Assembly: GCF_004354085.1 (NCBI RefSeq)
Contig: NZ_SMSE01000002.1
Location: 744,001 to 808,000, forward strand
Reading direction: 5' to 3'
Origin: Seongchinamella unica
GTDB taxonomy: Bacteria; Pseudomonadota; Gammaproteobacteria; Pseudomonadales; Halieaceae
Length of the DNA stretch: 64,000 bases
Position 1 is the first letter of the stretch. Each line of letters starts with the position of its first letter. Made by a program: the position numbers and the translations under genes. Positions 52,380 through 60,508 of the stretch are shown piece after piece. The notes under the pieces were generated by a model. The model ran no database searches, was not told the origin of the DNA, and worked only from the letters and a program-made list of their open reading frames with translations.

Positions 52380-53045
52380 TCAATTGAGCACGGTTTCTCG
52401 GTAACGCTTTTCCAGCGCCGCGTAGACCTGTTCTGCAAACAGGGGGTCACTGGCCTCCAGCGACTCAAGCAGGTCCACCAGGTGTTCGTTGTCCTCCTTG
52501 CCATCCCAGTTCTTGATGTAGCTGCCTTCCTTGTAGCCGTGGTCCTGGCGGAAAAAGTTAAGCACGTTTTTACCGACGTAGGAACGGTACAAGCCGTCGA
52601 AATCGAGGCCTGAGGCCAGCATGAGATCCCAGAACAGGGAGGGGGAAAAGCCCCTGGATTGCAGACAGTCCAGCGCCAGGGCCTCGGTCGCCTCCCTGAC
52701 TCCGAGGCCGGAAGGCTGGTGGGCCTGCAACTCTGCAGCCATCTCACCGGCAATCTCCTCCACGGTTTTGCCCGGCTGAAACAGCGCCGACATCCCGAAG
52801 TGCCAGATATCAATGGCCTCCAGCCGCACCTGCTGCAGATCCGGATCCTGCTTCTTCCACCACTTGAAACCGTAGTGGTCTATCAGTTCACCGCACTCGA
52901 TCCACGCTGCCCGATACCATTCAAAGTTCTGTTCCACCCAGTTTTCATGCACCCGGGTGTTCATTTTGTCCTGCATGGTCAGCATGTTGATCAGGGCCTG
53001 TTCCAAGGGATACCTCGCGACTAATTCATCCTTCCAAAGAGGCAC
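52380..53045 (-). CDS. dUTP diphosphatase, dimeric all-alpha type
   Basis: 221 aa. Hydrolyses dUTP (and dUDP) to dUMP. The metal-binding helices are visible: E50-x2-E53 in WIECGELIDHYGFKWWKK and E76-x2-D79 in RLEAIDIWHF, plus YVGKNVLNFFRQDHGYKEGSYIKNW near 160, all typical of the dimeric dUTPase family. Unlike the trimeric Dut enzyme. It lies upstream of the nuclease-like gene, a possible DNA-uracil link. Confidence 0.88.
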   Translation of the reverse strand: MPLWKDELVARYPLEQALINMLTMQDKMNTRVHENWVEQNFEWYRAAWIECGELIDHYGFKWWKKQDPDLQQVRLEAIDIWHFGMSALFQPGKTVEEIAGEMAAELQAHQPSGLGVREATEALALDCLQSRGFSPSLFWDLMLASGLDFDGLYRSYVGKNVLNFFRQDHGYKEGSYIKNWDGKEDNEHLVDLLESLEASDPLFAEQVYAALEKRYRETVLN

Positions 53046-53164
53046 AGAGCATAGCAGCGCCAGGGGGTGAATGGCTACGGAAAGCGCCCTGCACCTGGCC
53101 CAATCAGCCCCTGCTCAGGACGCCTGCCGGTGACTGGTGAAAGCCCTTTGCAACAGCGCAGCGC

Positions 53165-54580
53165 TCAGCTTTCCGGCGTGCACCAGACTGGCGAACTCCA
53201 GGCTCGTTCGCGGATAGTGGCAGGTAAATCCGCGGGATGCTCGACGCCGGCTTTTTTTGCATCGTACCTGCTCCAGCGACAGACAGGATTTTCCAGCACC
53301 CGCGCATAGTAGAAAGCGTCTTCCTGTGGATCAAAATCCGGGTCGGTCCAGAGGGAGGACAGTTCAGCGGCACCCTTGTTGACGCTGATCTCACAGGTAT
53401 CAGGATTCACCGTGGCGCCATTGTCGGGGCAGCGGTGCATTTTGGGATCGGGCTTGCCGTCATCGGAACAGGCGATATCGTAGGTTTGCTCTTTCAACTC
53501 CCCCGACGCGGTTTTCCAGCCCTTGATGACCTGCAGCCTGGCCAGCGGGGCACTCAGCGGATCGCGGACTGCCCAAACGGCCAGTTGCGGGGCCTGCCCG
53601 GCCTTCGCACCCGGCAAGTCACCCCCCTGCGGCACACCCCTGGCGGCAGCCGCCGACTGCCAGTCGCTGCGGGTCAGTAACGCGGCGTCGTGGCCATAGC
53701 CGGCAAACATCCGGATACGGGTGCGGGTGCCGCTGGTGGCGAATGTTTCCCTGCGGTAGAGCGCGTCCCAGATCGACTCCCGGTCATTCCTCACTGCCCA
53801 GACGCCAGTGATTGCGCCGGGATTATACAGCCGGGTAGGATCATCATCTCCGGACATGCCCATGGCCTCAGCGGTCGGATTGGGCTTGAGGCCAGGCCGG
53901 ATGTCAGGCGTGCCGTCATTGAAGGCGTAATGCCCCTCGAAGTTGCCCTTGATCTGCATGATTTCCACCAGTCGATCCATGCGCGCCCGGCGTTGCAGGA
54001 TATCCTCGGTGAACGGGGTACCATCACTGTTTCTGCCCCAGTACAGTCTGCCCCAATAGAAGTTGGGGTTGTGGGGAATGGTCAGCACCTGGCAATCGTC
54101 GGTGCACTCGCGTTCCAGCCAGGCGTGCAACTCCTCTGCGGTGCCCTCGAAAGCGGAAAACACGGTTTCAGGCACATTGTCGCTGCGGAAGATGACATTG
54201 CGGTGCATCATGCCACCCTTGCCTTCCGGGGCCCCGGCGGAAAGTTCGTAAGCCACGAAACTGGTAAATTTTCCAGGCTCATAGCTGTCCGCCGCCGCCT
54301 GCTGGACCTCTTGCCAGGGTCCGGACAGTGCATTACGGCAGGTGGCGCCGTCCGCGCCACAGATTTCCTCTACCCGCGAGGGTGGCGAATTGGCCATGCC
54401 GGCAAATATCTCCTGGAAAATCTGCATTTCGCTATTACGTATGCCCTCACAGGTGGAGGTCTGGTAACCCGCCCTGTCCGGGTTGGTGCAGATCTCGTAC
54501 TCACCCAGGGCTTCCGCGTGATCGGTAATGGCAGTGAAGTCCAGCGGCGTCCTGATGTGCCTTGTGCAGTTTATGAGCTG
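53165..54580 (-). pseudogene. 5'-truncated DUF3604 gene
   Basis: The longest ATG frame gives 420 aa (from 54427), but the same frame continues upstream to a TGA at 54581-54583 and still reads as DUF3604 (PLDFTAITDHAEALGEYE). Complete DUF3604 proteins start with a signal peptide and a PHP-like metal motif of the GDLHVHT type about 100 residues earlier. Those are absent, and the next gene begins 40 bases on. No start codon with a good ribosome site restores them. The C-terminal part to SSPVW is intact, so the loss looks recent. An N-terminally short active form is not excluded. Confidence 0.72.
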
Positions 54581-54622
54581 TCATTGTCGCCACCTCGGTC
54601 AGCGCGATGGTTGTCGGAAAGC

Positions 54623-55606
54623 TCAGGGTACCAGCACCCCGGCGCCACTGAAGCGCCCGGCTCGCAAGTCATCCAGGGCCTCGTTGGCCCGTTCCAGCGG
54701 GTATTCATGTACGGTAGTACAAACCGGAATGTCCGCCGCCAGGGGCAGGAATTCCTCGCCGTCGCGGCGGGTCAGGTTGGCGACCGAGACGATCTCGCGC
54801 TCACCCCACAGTATGTCGTAGGGGAAAGATGGTATGTCCGACATATGGATACCCGCGCACACCACCCGACCGCCACGGCGAACAGACCGCAAGGCCTGGG
54901 GAACCAGTTCTCCCGCAGGCGCAAAAATTATCGCGCCTTCCAGCGCTTCGGGGGCGTCCAGGGTAGAGTCCCCTGCCCATTCCGCCCCCAGCTCGAGGGC
55001 AAACTTCTGTGCCTCCGAATCCCCCTCGCGAGTGAAAGCAAAGATGCGCTGCCCCCGATGCCGGGCCACCTGGATGATGATGTGGGCGGCGGCGCCAAAG
55101 CCGTAGAGCCCGATACTGTCACAGTGCTCCACCAGTCGATAGGAACGATAGCCGATCAGACCGGCACAGAGCAGCGGTGCAGCCTGGGTGTCACTGTAGT
55201 TCTCCGGCACCGTAAAACAGTAGCGGGCATCGGCAACCGTATATTCGGCAAACCCGCCGTTGATCTGGTAGCCGGTGTAGCGCGCCTCATCGCACAGGTT
55301 TTCCCTGCCGCGCCGGCAGTACCAGCACTGATTGCAGCTACCACCCAGCCAGGGTACGCCGACGCGCTGCCCCGGACTGAAGCCCTTCACCCCCTCTCCC
55401 AGCGCTGTCACCTCGCCGACTATCTGGTGCCCCGGGACCAGAGGAAGCCTGGGCTCCCTGAGGTCGCCATCCACCACGTGCAGGTCAGTACGGCAGATAC
55501 CGCAGGCAGTAATCCTGAGCTGGATTTGGCCTGCGCCGGGTTGGGGAATCGGGAGATCGCGAAGTTCCAGAGGTTTCCCAACGCCTTCAAAAACCATGGC
55601 ACGCAT
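54623..55606 (-). CDS. Zinc-dependent alcohol dehydrogenase family protein
   Basis: 327 aa MDR enzyme. Catalytic zinc residues: Cys in CGICRTDLHVVDG (36 region) and GHQIVGEV; structural zinc cysteines in CNQCWYCRRGRENLC. The NAD(P) loop is modified: YGFGAAAH near residue 170, where most have GxGxxG. The start at 55606 has AGGAGGGAG just upstream; the TTG at 55624 is not used. Substrate unknown. In line with the SnoaL-like gene. Confidence 0.88.
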   Translation of the reverse strand: MRAMVFEGVGKPLELRDLPIPQPGAGQIQLRITACGICRTDLHVVDGDLREPRLPLVPGHQIVGEVTALGEGVKGFSPGQRVGVPWLGGSCNQCWYCRRGRENLCDEARYTGYQINGGFAEYTVADARYCFTVPENYSDTQAAPLLCAGLIGYRSYRLVEHCDSIGLYGFGAAAHIIIQVARHRGQRIFAFTREGDSEAQKFALELGAEWAGDSTLDAPEALEGAIIFAPAGELVPQALRSVRRGGRVVCAGIHMSDIPSFPYDILWGEREIVSVANLTRRDGEEFLPLAADIPVCTTVHEYPLERANEALDDLRAGRFSGAGVLVP

Positions 55607-55620
55607 TGGAAACTCCCTCC

Positions 55621-56130
55621 TCAATCAGCCAGTGACCGGGCGGCCGTCTGCACCTGCAGGCTACCGGGCGCATACTCACAGTGCAGTACCGTTCGGTACT
55701 CCGTTCGTGAGCGAGTCACCTTCCACTGCCCCGCCAGGCGCCGATACTCGTCATGGTACAGGGCTGACATCAGGGTCAGTGTCTGGTCCCTGGTGTTGAT
55801 ATTACGATAATTCAACGACCAGACACCCCGGGCCCGGTCGCCTCCGAGAATCTCGATTTCGGGATTGGCACCATGATGCATGTCGAGCACATAATCGTGG
55901 CAGCCCCGTGGCACAAAAATACCGTCGACGAACTCGTCCCGATTCTGGCAGTGACCAAAGTAGGACATATCGATTACCACCTCACCCTCGGCAAAGCAGT
56001 CGCGAACTGCCTCGGGGTCCTGGCAATCACAGGCATTGAGGTAATGGGCTTTTAACTGGCGGATGGCTTCGATGTCCTTCAGCCGCTGTAGCTCAAGCTC
56101 GAGCCGTTCTATTCGCTGCTCCAGGGCCAT
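55621..56130 (-). CDS. SnoaL/NTF2-like protein
   Basis: 169 aa, cone-shaped alpha+beta barrel family with an N-terminal coiled helix (LEQRIERLELELQRLKDIEAIRQLKAHYLNACDCQD). These act as isomerases, hydratases or binders of polycyclic compounds. The start at 56130 is chosen because GGAGGG lies seven bases upstream; an earlier in-frame ATG at 56169 has no good site. Confidence 0.82.
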   Translation of the reverse strand: MALEQRIERLELELQRLKDIEAIRQLKAHYLNACDCQDPEAVRDCFAEGEVVIDMSYFGHCQNRDEFVDGIFVPRGCHDYVLDMHHGANPEIEILGGDRARGVWSLNYRNINTRDQTLTLMSALYHDEYRRLAGQWKVTRSRTEYRTVLHCEYAPGSLQVQTAARSLAD

Positions 56131-56248
56131 GGACCCTCCAGGATGTTGATCAAATTCCAGTGAGCTCATACTTTCACCAAACAGAAAAACAAATGCAATG
56201 GGACGCGCTACGCCAGCACCAGAGCCCGATCCGCATTGACTTCCGGAC

Positions 56249-57379
56249 TTACCTTGGCGCCGGAGAATATGCGGGACTGCCACCCTCGACGAGACTCACC
56301 AGGTTCAGGCGGGCGGAGATCATTCTGCGCACTTTCGGGTTTGGATGGTTAACCTCGGCGTCCAGCAGCATGCTTTTGGCTTCTTCACTGCGCAGCCCGA
56401 TCAAGGCATACACTGCAGCGTAGTTCAAGCGTTGGCTTCTGCTGTCGAGTAGCGGCTCCAGAGATAATTCTGTGCCCGTATATACGGGGTGCCCCAAAGC
56501 CCTGGCAGCTGCCTCAACTATCATCTCCGAGGGGTTCTTCAGCAGGCGTACCAGATGTGGCGTGAACAGCTGACTCTCATACCCCTCCGTTGACCTGATG
56601 ACCAATATGAGATTGTCATCGGGCTCATGCTGGAACAGGTATGTCCACGCGGTATCGTCCACCAGTTGTTTACGATACATGGTTCGCAGGATGGCGAGCC
56701 GCAGGTTTACCGGCCTGGAGGGGTTTCGCGTCAATGACAGCAGTTCAGCAACTTCCGCCTGGGTAAGTTGAACGCCGCTGCCCGCGTACTCCCAGTCGAG
56801 CAGACCGGATTCCACAATGCCTGTCGAACTCGACTCCAGCATGCGCAATATGAGCCCTTTGATCTGCTGGGCACGCTGCGCCGCAGCGACAGTGGTTGCA
56901 CTGCCGAGGGCGGCATAAGCCGAAAGTATCCCGTCATAATCTGGCAATTCACCAGGCTCAATGCGGTGCTCGGTATTCCTCACCTGCCCGGAGACATAGT
57001 CAACACCGGCTGCCTTGCCGAGCTCGGCCAGCACATGGCCACGGCCCAGGGTCTCCAGAAAGAGCACGGCGGTATCACCGACCACATAGTGCGCATGCCC
57101 ATGACCCTCCTGGAAGAACTCAACAAAGGTCGCCGCACTTCCCTTGTATTGGGTCAGAACCCGCGCGCTGACCACCGGTTTTAACGTTGGTGTTTCGTCG
57201 AGCACAAAGCGTCGTTCAGCGAGGCTTTCTATACGCCCGATCACCACAACATCGGCACCCAGAAACAGTTGTGACAGGGAAACGCGCTGCGCATCGAGAT
57301 GCGCAGCCGCGCCCCGCATCCAAAAAAACGAGGCTATAGTAAACCCGATCAGGGCCAAAGGGCCCATTTTAGCGCACAT
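56249..57379 (-). CDS. Secreted HEAT-like repeat protein
   Basis: 376 aa with an N-terminal signal or anchor (about 5-26). Residues 35-120 look like a beta-rich domain (VVVIGRIESL...VVGDTAVLFLE). From about 215 to the end there are helical HEAT-like repeats (RPVNLRLAILRTMYRK; VRLLKNPSEMIVEAAARALG; RLNYAAVYALIGLRSEEAKSMLLDAE; NPKVRRMISARL). I do not recognise a family. It starts three bases after the stop of the ceramidase-like gene, so the two are very likely translated together. Confidence 0.75.
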   Translation of the reverse strand: MCAKMGPLALIGFTIASFFWMRGAAAHLDAQRVSLSQLFLGADVVVIGRIESLAERRFVLDETPTLKPVVSARVLTQYKGSAATFVEFFQEGHGHAHYVVGDTAVLFLETLGRGHVLAELGKAAGVDYVSGQVRNTEHRIEPGELPDYDGILSAYAALGSATTVAAAQRAQQIKGLILRMLESSSTGIVESGLLDWEYAGSGVQLTQAEVAELLSLTRNPSRPVNLRLAILRTMYRKQLVDDTAWTYLFQHEPDDNLILVIRSTEGYESQLFTPHLVRLLKNPSEMIVEAAARALGHPVYTGTELSLEPLLDSRSQRLNYAAVYALIGLRSEEAKSMLLDAEVNHPNPKVRRMISARLNLVSLVEGGSPAYSPAPR

Positions 57380-57382
57380 CTA

Positions 57383-58981
57383 TCAGGGGTGGGTCTGGTT
57401 GATCTGCTCTATAAGTGGCATCAACGCTCCGCTAATGGCCGGGTCGAGACCCGGCCCAACATTATTCTGGAACACTGTGCTGCAATCGATATCGGGATAC
57501 AGCGGGCAGAATTGCGGAACACCAGCCAATACAAATGGCGCGCATATCATGCAACTCTGGTCAAACTTGCTCTCCAGCACCTGATACCCGATATGGTCAT
57601 TGCCAAGCCCAACGATCAGCTTGTCCCGCACGCCGGTCATGGCCGCTCGGTACTGGGCGCCAATCTGCGGATCGAGTTCGGTAGGCACAACAATCAGGCC
57701 GGCATCTCCAACGCGCGCCGCACCTACCTCCGTTTGCAGGTCATCGCCCAATGACTGCGGTATCACATCGAACGGCGGAGGGAGGGGAAAGCCCACTGAA
57801 GCATCAGGTAATCCATTGGTATAAAGGGTTCTGCCTTGCCCGAGCACGCCGACGGCGAAGAAGAAGCGAAAAAAACTATTGTCGAGGCTGACTGGCACCG
57901 GATTTTCCCGGGCAAAGGCGACAACCGGGGCAGGATGTCCCGGCCTGTTATCAAGGGCAGCGATAGCACGTTCTGCTAGTTGCCGGCCGTGAACCTCTGC
58001 GAACTGGAATGACCTGCGCGGTAAAACGGGGTTTACCCCGTCTTCGGTAACATCGATCCGGTCGGGGCCCTGAAGAACTCCCAGTGCGCCGCTGACCCAA
58101 ATCGCGGTACCGCCATATTCCTGCTCGAGGCGCTCCCGCACAAAGTGGGGAAAATCGGAAGTCAACAGCGTATTCTGTGACCAGAGTGCCTCTGGATGAC
58201 TGCCAAAGTTAACAATTGTGGCGATGACATCTTTTGCTGCTTCGCGTTCAGTGAACTGGAGCACCACCAGGTTGGGATCCACAATTCTGCCGTTTGTGTC
58301 CGGTGAGAGAATGTCGTCGCCTGCAAGCACTTTCTGGTCAGCCACGCCATAGCCGTCGTCGTCGGATCGCATGCCCGTGCTCAGTCCTGCGGTACTCGTG
58401 GTAACCGACTTGACGCGCGCCGCGCGCAAATTAGCGGTCGCATCATTGACGCAATCGGCTATCGCGTCGTTTACAAAATCGAGGTAGCCCGCGTCAACCC
58501 CGGTGGTTAGCGGATCTGGCCCCCAGATGCCCAGCGTATCGGGACCCTCGTGCGAGTGGGTGCTCTGGACAATCAGGTAGTCCACATCGCTTCCCACCAT
58601 TTCACGCGCGATTTCTATCTGGTTGTTGAAATAACCGACGAGATCCAGGGCGACCAGCGCTATGCGACCACCGCGACCGTCTATGACTACACCCCGCGCC
58701 CACAGCCGGTCGTGATAACCGGTAGCCTGGCGGTTATTGCCGAAGCCGGCCATAAAGATCGGGTCAGTATGATTGACTGTCTTTGCCTCTCCAAATGTAT
58801 CCTCGTAAGCCTGCGCAAGAGACGCGCTGACGGGGGTTATATCCTGCTTGCAAACACCCACACTCAGGTCTCCAGGACCTCCAGGGGCAGCGGTTGCCGT
58901 GGTCAACCAGCACGCGGAAAACAGGAACAGGCACAGGCGGTGCGAAATCAGTGAGCCAAAAAACGAACGTATTGTGGTCAT
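57383..58981 (-). CDS. Neutral ceramidase-like secreted hydrolase
   Basis: 532 aa from the ATG at 58981, with a signal peptide (about 1-31, ending in TAA). The family block IVQSTHSHEGPDT (near 130) with its His pair and the GVCKQDITPV start belong to the neutral/alkaline non-lysosomal ceramidase type. It lacks the long C-terminal domain of full ceramidases, so it may act on another amide or lipid. First gene of a group with the HEAT-like, SnoaL-like and ADH genes. Confidence 0.78.
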   Translation of the reverse strand: MTTIRSFFGSLISHRLCLFLFSACWLTTATAAPGGPGDLSVGVCKQDITPVSASLAQAYEDTFGEAKTVNHTDPIFMAGFGNNRQATGYHDRLWARGVVIDGRGGRIALVALDLVGYFNNQIEIAREMVGSDVDYLIVQSTHSHEGPDTLGIWGPDPLTTGVDAGYLDFVNDAIADCVNDATANLRAARVKSVTTSTAGLSTGMRSDDDGYGVADQKVLAGDDILSPDTNGRIVDPNLVVLQFTEREAAKDVIATIVNFGSHPEALWSQNTLLTSDFPHFVRERLEQEYGGTAIWVSGALGVLQGPDRIDVTEDGVNPVLPRRSFQFAEVHGRQLAERAIAALDNRPGHPAPVVAFARENPVPVSLDNSFFRFFFAVGVLGQGRTLYTNGLPDASVGFPLPPPFDVIPQSLGDDLQTEVGAARVGDAGLIVVPTELDPQIGAQYRAAMTGVRDKLIVGLGNDHIGYQVLESKFDQSCMICAPFVLAGVPQFCPLYPDIDCSTVFQNNVGPGLDPAISGALMPLIEQINQTHP

Positions 58982-59382
58982 TTTCTTATCTCTTGAACTG
59001 CTCAACATGGGTGTAAACGTAGTCCATGGATCAGCCAGTAGCAAGAAAAGTGGTTCAATCCGCCGTAGACGTCCGACCAGCAGAACGCCATCAGGCGCCA
59101 AACTGTGGTTAGTACCTAACCCGTCCGGGCGTTTAGCGCCGCTTGCCCCTGAGGATTCAATCGGTGGATGTGAAATCTTAAATGAACAACCGGAAGGTGA
59201 GAGCAGATTTTATTGGTCATGGACGGTGCTGGAGAGGAAGCCGCACCCCGAACCCGTTGTTACATTCGCCGCTCAGCTATCTTGCAGCCGTTCAGGCTCG
59301 CCAAAACTCGCTTAGTACTGTGGTCTGCTATACTTCCCTGCTATGACTTGACTGGCAAGTCACCTCGATGAGGGCTTCTGCC
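58982..59382. other. Gap of 401 bases without a gene
   Basis: No coding region I can support. It should hold the promoter of the ceramidase-like gene (minus) and of the rhodanese (plus; TATACT at 59329-59334). A perfect hairpin, TGACTTG/CAAGTCA with a 5-base loop (59344-59362), lies just before the rhodanese ribosome site. Confidence 0.5.
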
Positions 59383-59850
59383 ATGGCCATATACCGAAGT
59401 ATTGCTTTGATATGGATAACGTTGCTCAGCGCAGGAGCAGTAAGTGACATCACGAGCAAGCAAGAGATCGTGCAAGAGGCCAAATCGAAAGCTTCCCACA
59501 TCTCCTCTGAGCAGCTTGCGAATTATCTTTCTGGCACGGAAAGTATTGTCCTGCTGGATGTTCGGACAGAAGCAGAGTACCAGGCCGGGCACATCAAGGG
59601 TGCGCAGTGGTTTCCCAGAGGGAAAATCGAATTCTATATCCAGGGGCTCGTTGAAGACCCTGCGGCAAAAATTGTCCTTTACTGTCGCAGCGGGGGGCGA
59701 TCTGCATTAAGCGCACTGACTATGAAGGAAATGGGTTATACCAACGTTGTCGATCTCGACGGCGGTTTTAGGGAGTGGGTTGCTCAGGGAAACACGTTCT
59801 ACAACCTTCATGGCGAACATAAAGTTGTCTCTTATCAAAAAAAGGAATAG
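59383..59850 (+). CDS. Secreted or membrane-anchored rhodanese domain protein
   Basis: 155 aa. Residues 1-21 are a signal peptide. The single rhodanese domain has the active-site loop CRSGGRS (nucleophile Cys near 106) and the start LDVRTEAEYQAGHIKGA. Family members move sulfane sulfur. The start at 59383 is preferred because GAGGG lies eight bases before it; an in-frame ATG at 59368 is possible. More AT-rich than the genes before it, so it may be acquired. It borders the tRNA fragment. Confidence 0.85.
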   Translation: MAIYRSIALIWITLLSAGAVSDITSKQEIVQEAKSKASHISSEQLANYLSGTESIVLLDVRTEAEYQAGHIKGAQWFPRGKIEFYIQGLVEDPAAKIVLYCRSGGRSALSALTMKEMGYTNVVDLDGGFREWVAQGNTFYNLHGEHKVVSYQKKE

Positions 59851-59907
59851 TCGGCGCCCCAGATAGCGAAAACGGCACTCGTGCCGGTTCGTGCTCGACA
59901 TCAGGGA

Positions 59908-59965
59908 TGGTGCCCGGAGCCGGAATCGAACCGGCACGGCCGCAATGGCCGGGAGATTTTAAGTC
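59908..59965 (-). tRNA. tRNA-Leu(TAA) 3' fragment (integration scar)
   Basis: Read on the minus strand: anticodon loop CTTAAAA with TAA, variable arm, T-arm GCCGG-TTCGATT-CCGGC, acceptor strand TCCGGGC, discriminator A and CCA. The 5' half (acceptor GCCCGGA, D-arm) is absent; upstream sequence is foreign and AT-rich. This is the duplicated 3' part left at one end of an element that integrated in the anticodon loop. The intact gene should lie at the other end of the element. Confidence 0.85.
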
Positions 59966-59972
59966 TTAAAAT
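59956..59972. repeat. Palindrome at the integration crossover
   Basis: ATTTTAAG-T-CTTAAAAT is a perfect 8-base inverted repeat around one base. It contains the anticodon-loop sequence and marks where tRNA identity stops, as expected for the core site of a tyrosine recombinase. Confidence 0.65.
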
Positions 59973-60106
59973 AGCCCTTTTTGTAACCAATTGATCTAAC
60001 TCACCTTTTCCCATAATACCGCGCTAACACACTGATTTTACTTGTTTTATGGTGTTTTCTCACATTGCTTGAGATTCATTGACAGAATGCCCGTATTGCG
60101 CCAATA

Positions 60107-60126
60107 ATGTGCACCAGATGTGCACC
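60107..60126 (+). repeat. Tandem ATGTGCACC repeat
   Basis: ATGTGCACC at 60107-60115 and 60118-60126, period 11, in the gap between the att scar and the first element gene. Each holds the palindrome GTGCAC. Possible integrase arm sites. Confidence 0.5.
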
Positions 60127-60160
60127 GGGATTTAGAGAGATTTCTGAGCCATCTAAAACA

Positions 60161-60192
60161 AAGCCCCAGGGTGCGGTAACACCCCAGGGCTT
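60161..60192 (+). promoter_or_regulatory. Leader hairpin before the first element gene
   Basis: AAGCCC/GGGCTT outer stem and GGGTG/CACCC inner stem, with CA/CA internal bulge and a 6-base loop; 31 bases before the ATG at 60224. No T-run, so more likely a translation or RNA-stability element than a terminator. Confidence 0.45.
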
Positions 60193-60223
60193 CTAACCAC
60201 AACCGATAGCAAAGGTATCAATT

Positions 60224-60508
60224 ATGGCTACTCCCAATACTACCAAAACTCCGATGGAACTCGTTGACGCAGTTGAAAACTTGGAATTGAAGATTTCCCT
60301 GCTGAAAACACTGCACTCTCTGGAGGCAGAAGTTGAGTCTGAAGACGATCGTGAAAGCGTCAACTACATACAAGGCAGCTATATCCGTGAATGCCATGCT
60401 GACGCAACTGCGGCACTGAATGACCTTATGGATTACCTGAGGGCCACTGGGGCGCTGAATACCCCTCCTGAGGTACTGGCACAGCTAGAAAACCTCGGCA
60501 ATGCCTAA
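60224..60508 (+). CDS. Small acidic protein before the integrase
   Basis: 94 aa, acidic, predicted mostly helical (ELVDAVENLELKISLLKTLHSLEAEVESEDD). Family not recognised. Its end overlaps the integrase start by eight bases, so translation is coupled and it may control integrase. Confidence 0.7.
   Translation: MATPNTTKTPMELVDAVENLELKISLLKTLHSLEAEVESEDDRESVNYIQGSYIRECHADATAALNDLMDYLRATGALNTPPEVLAQLENLGNA

Noticed and set aside
53690-55810. 706-aa open frame on the plus strand
   Set aside because: It is antisense to the DUF3604, ADH and SnoaL genes, which have clear family motifs; GC-rich DNA leaves long shadows.
60161-60192. CRISPR-like repeat (CCCCAGGG twice)
   Set aside because: Two copies form the two sides of one hairpin, with no spacers. 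No CRISPR array is seen in the window.
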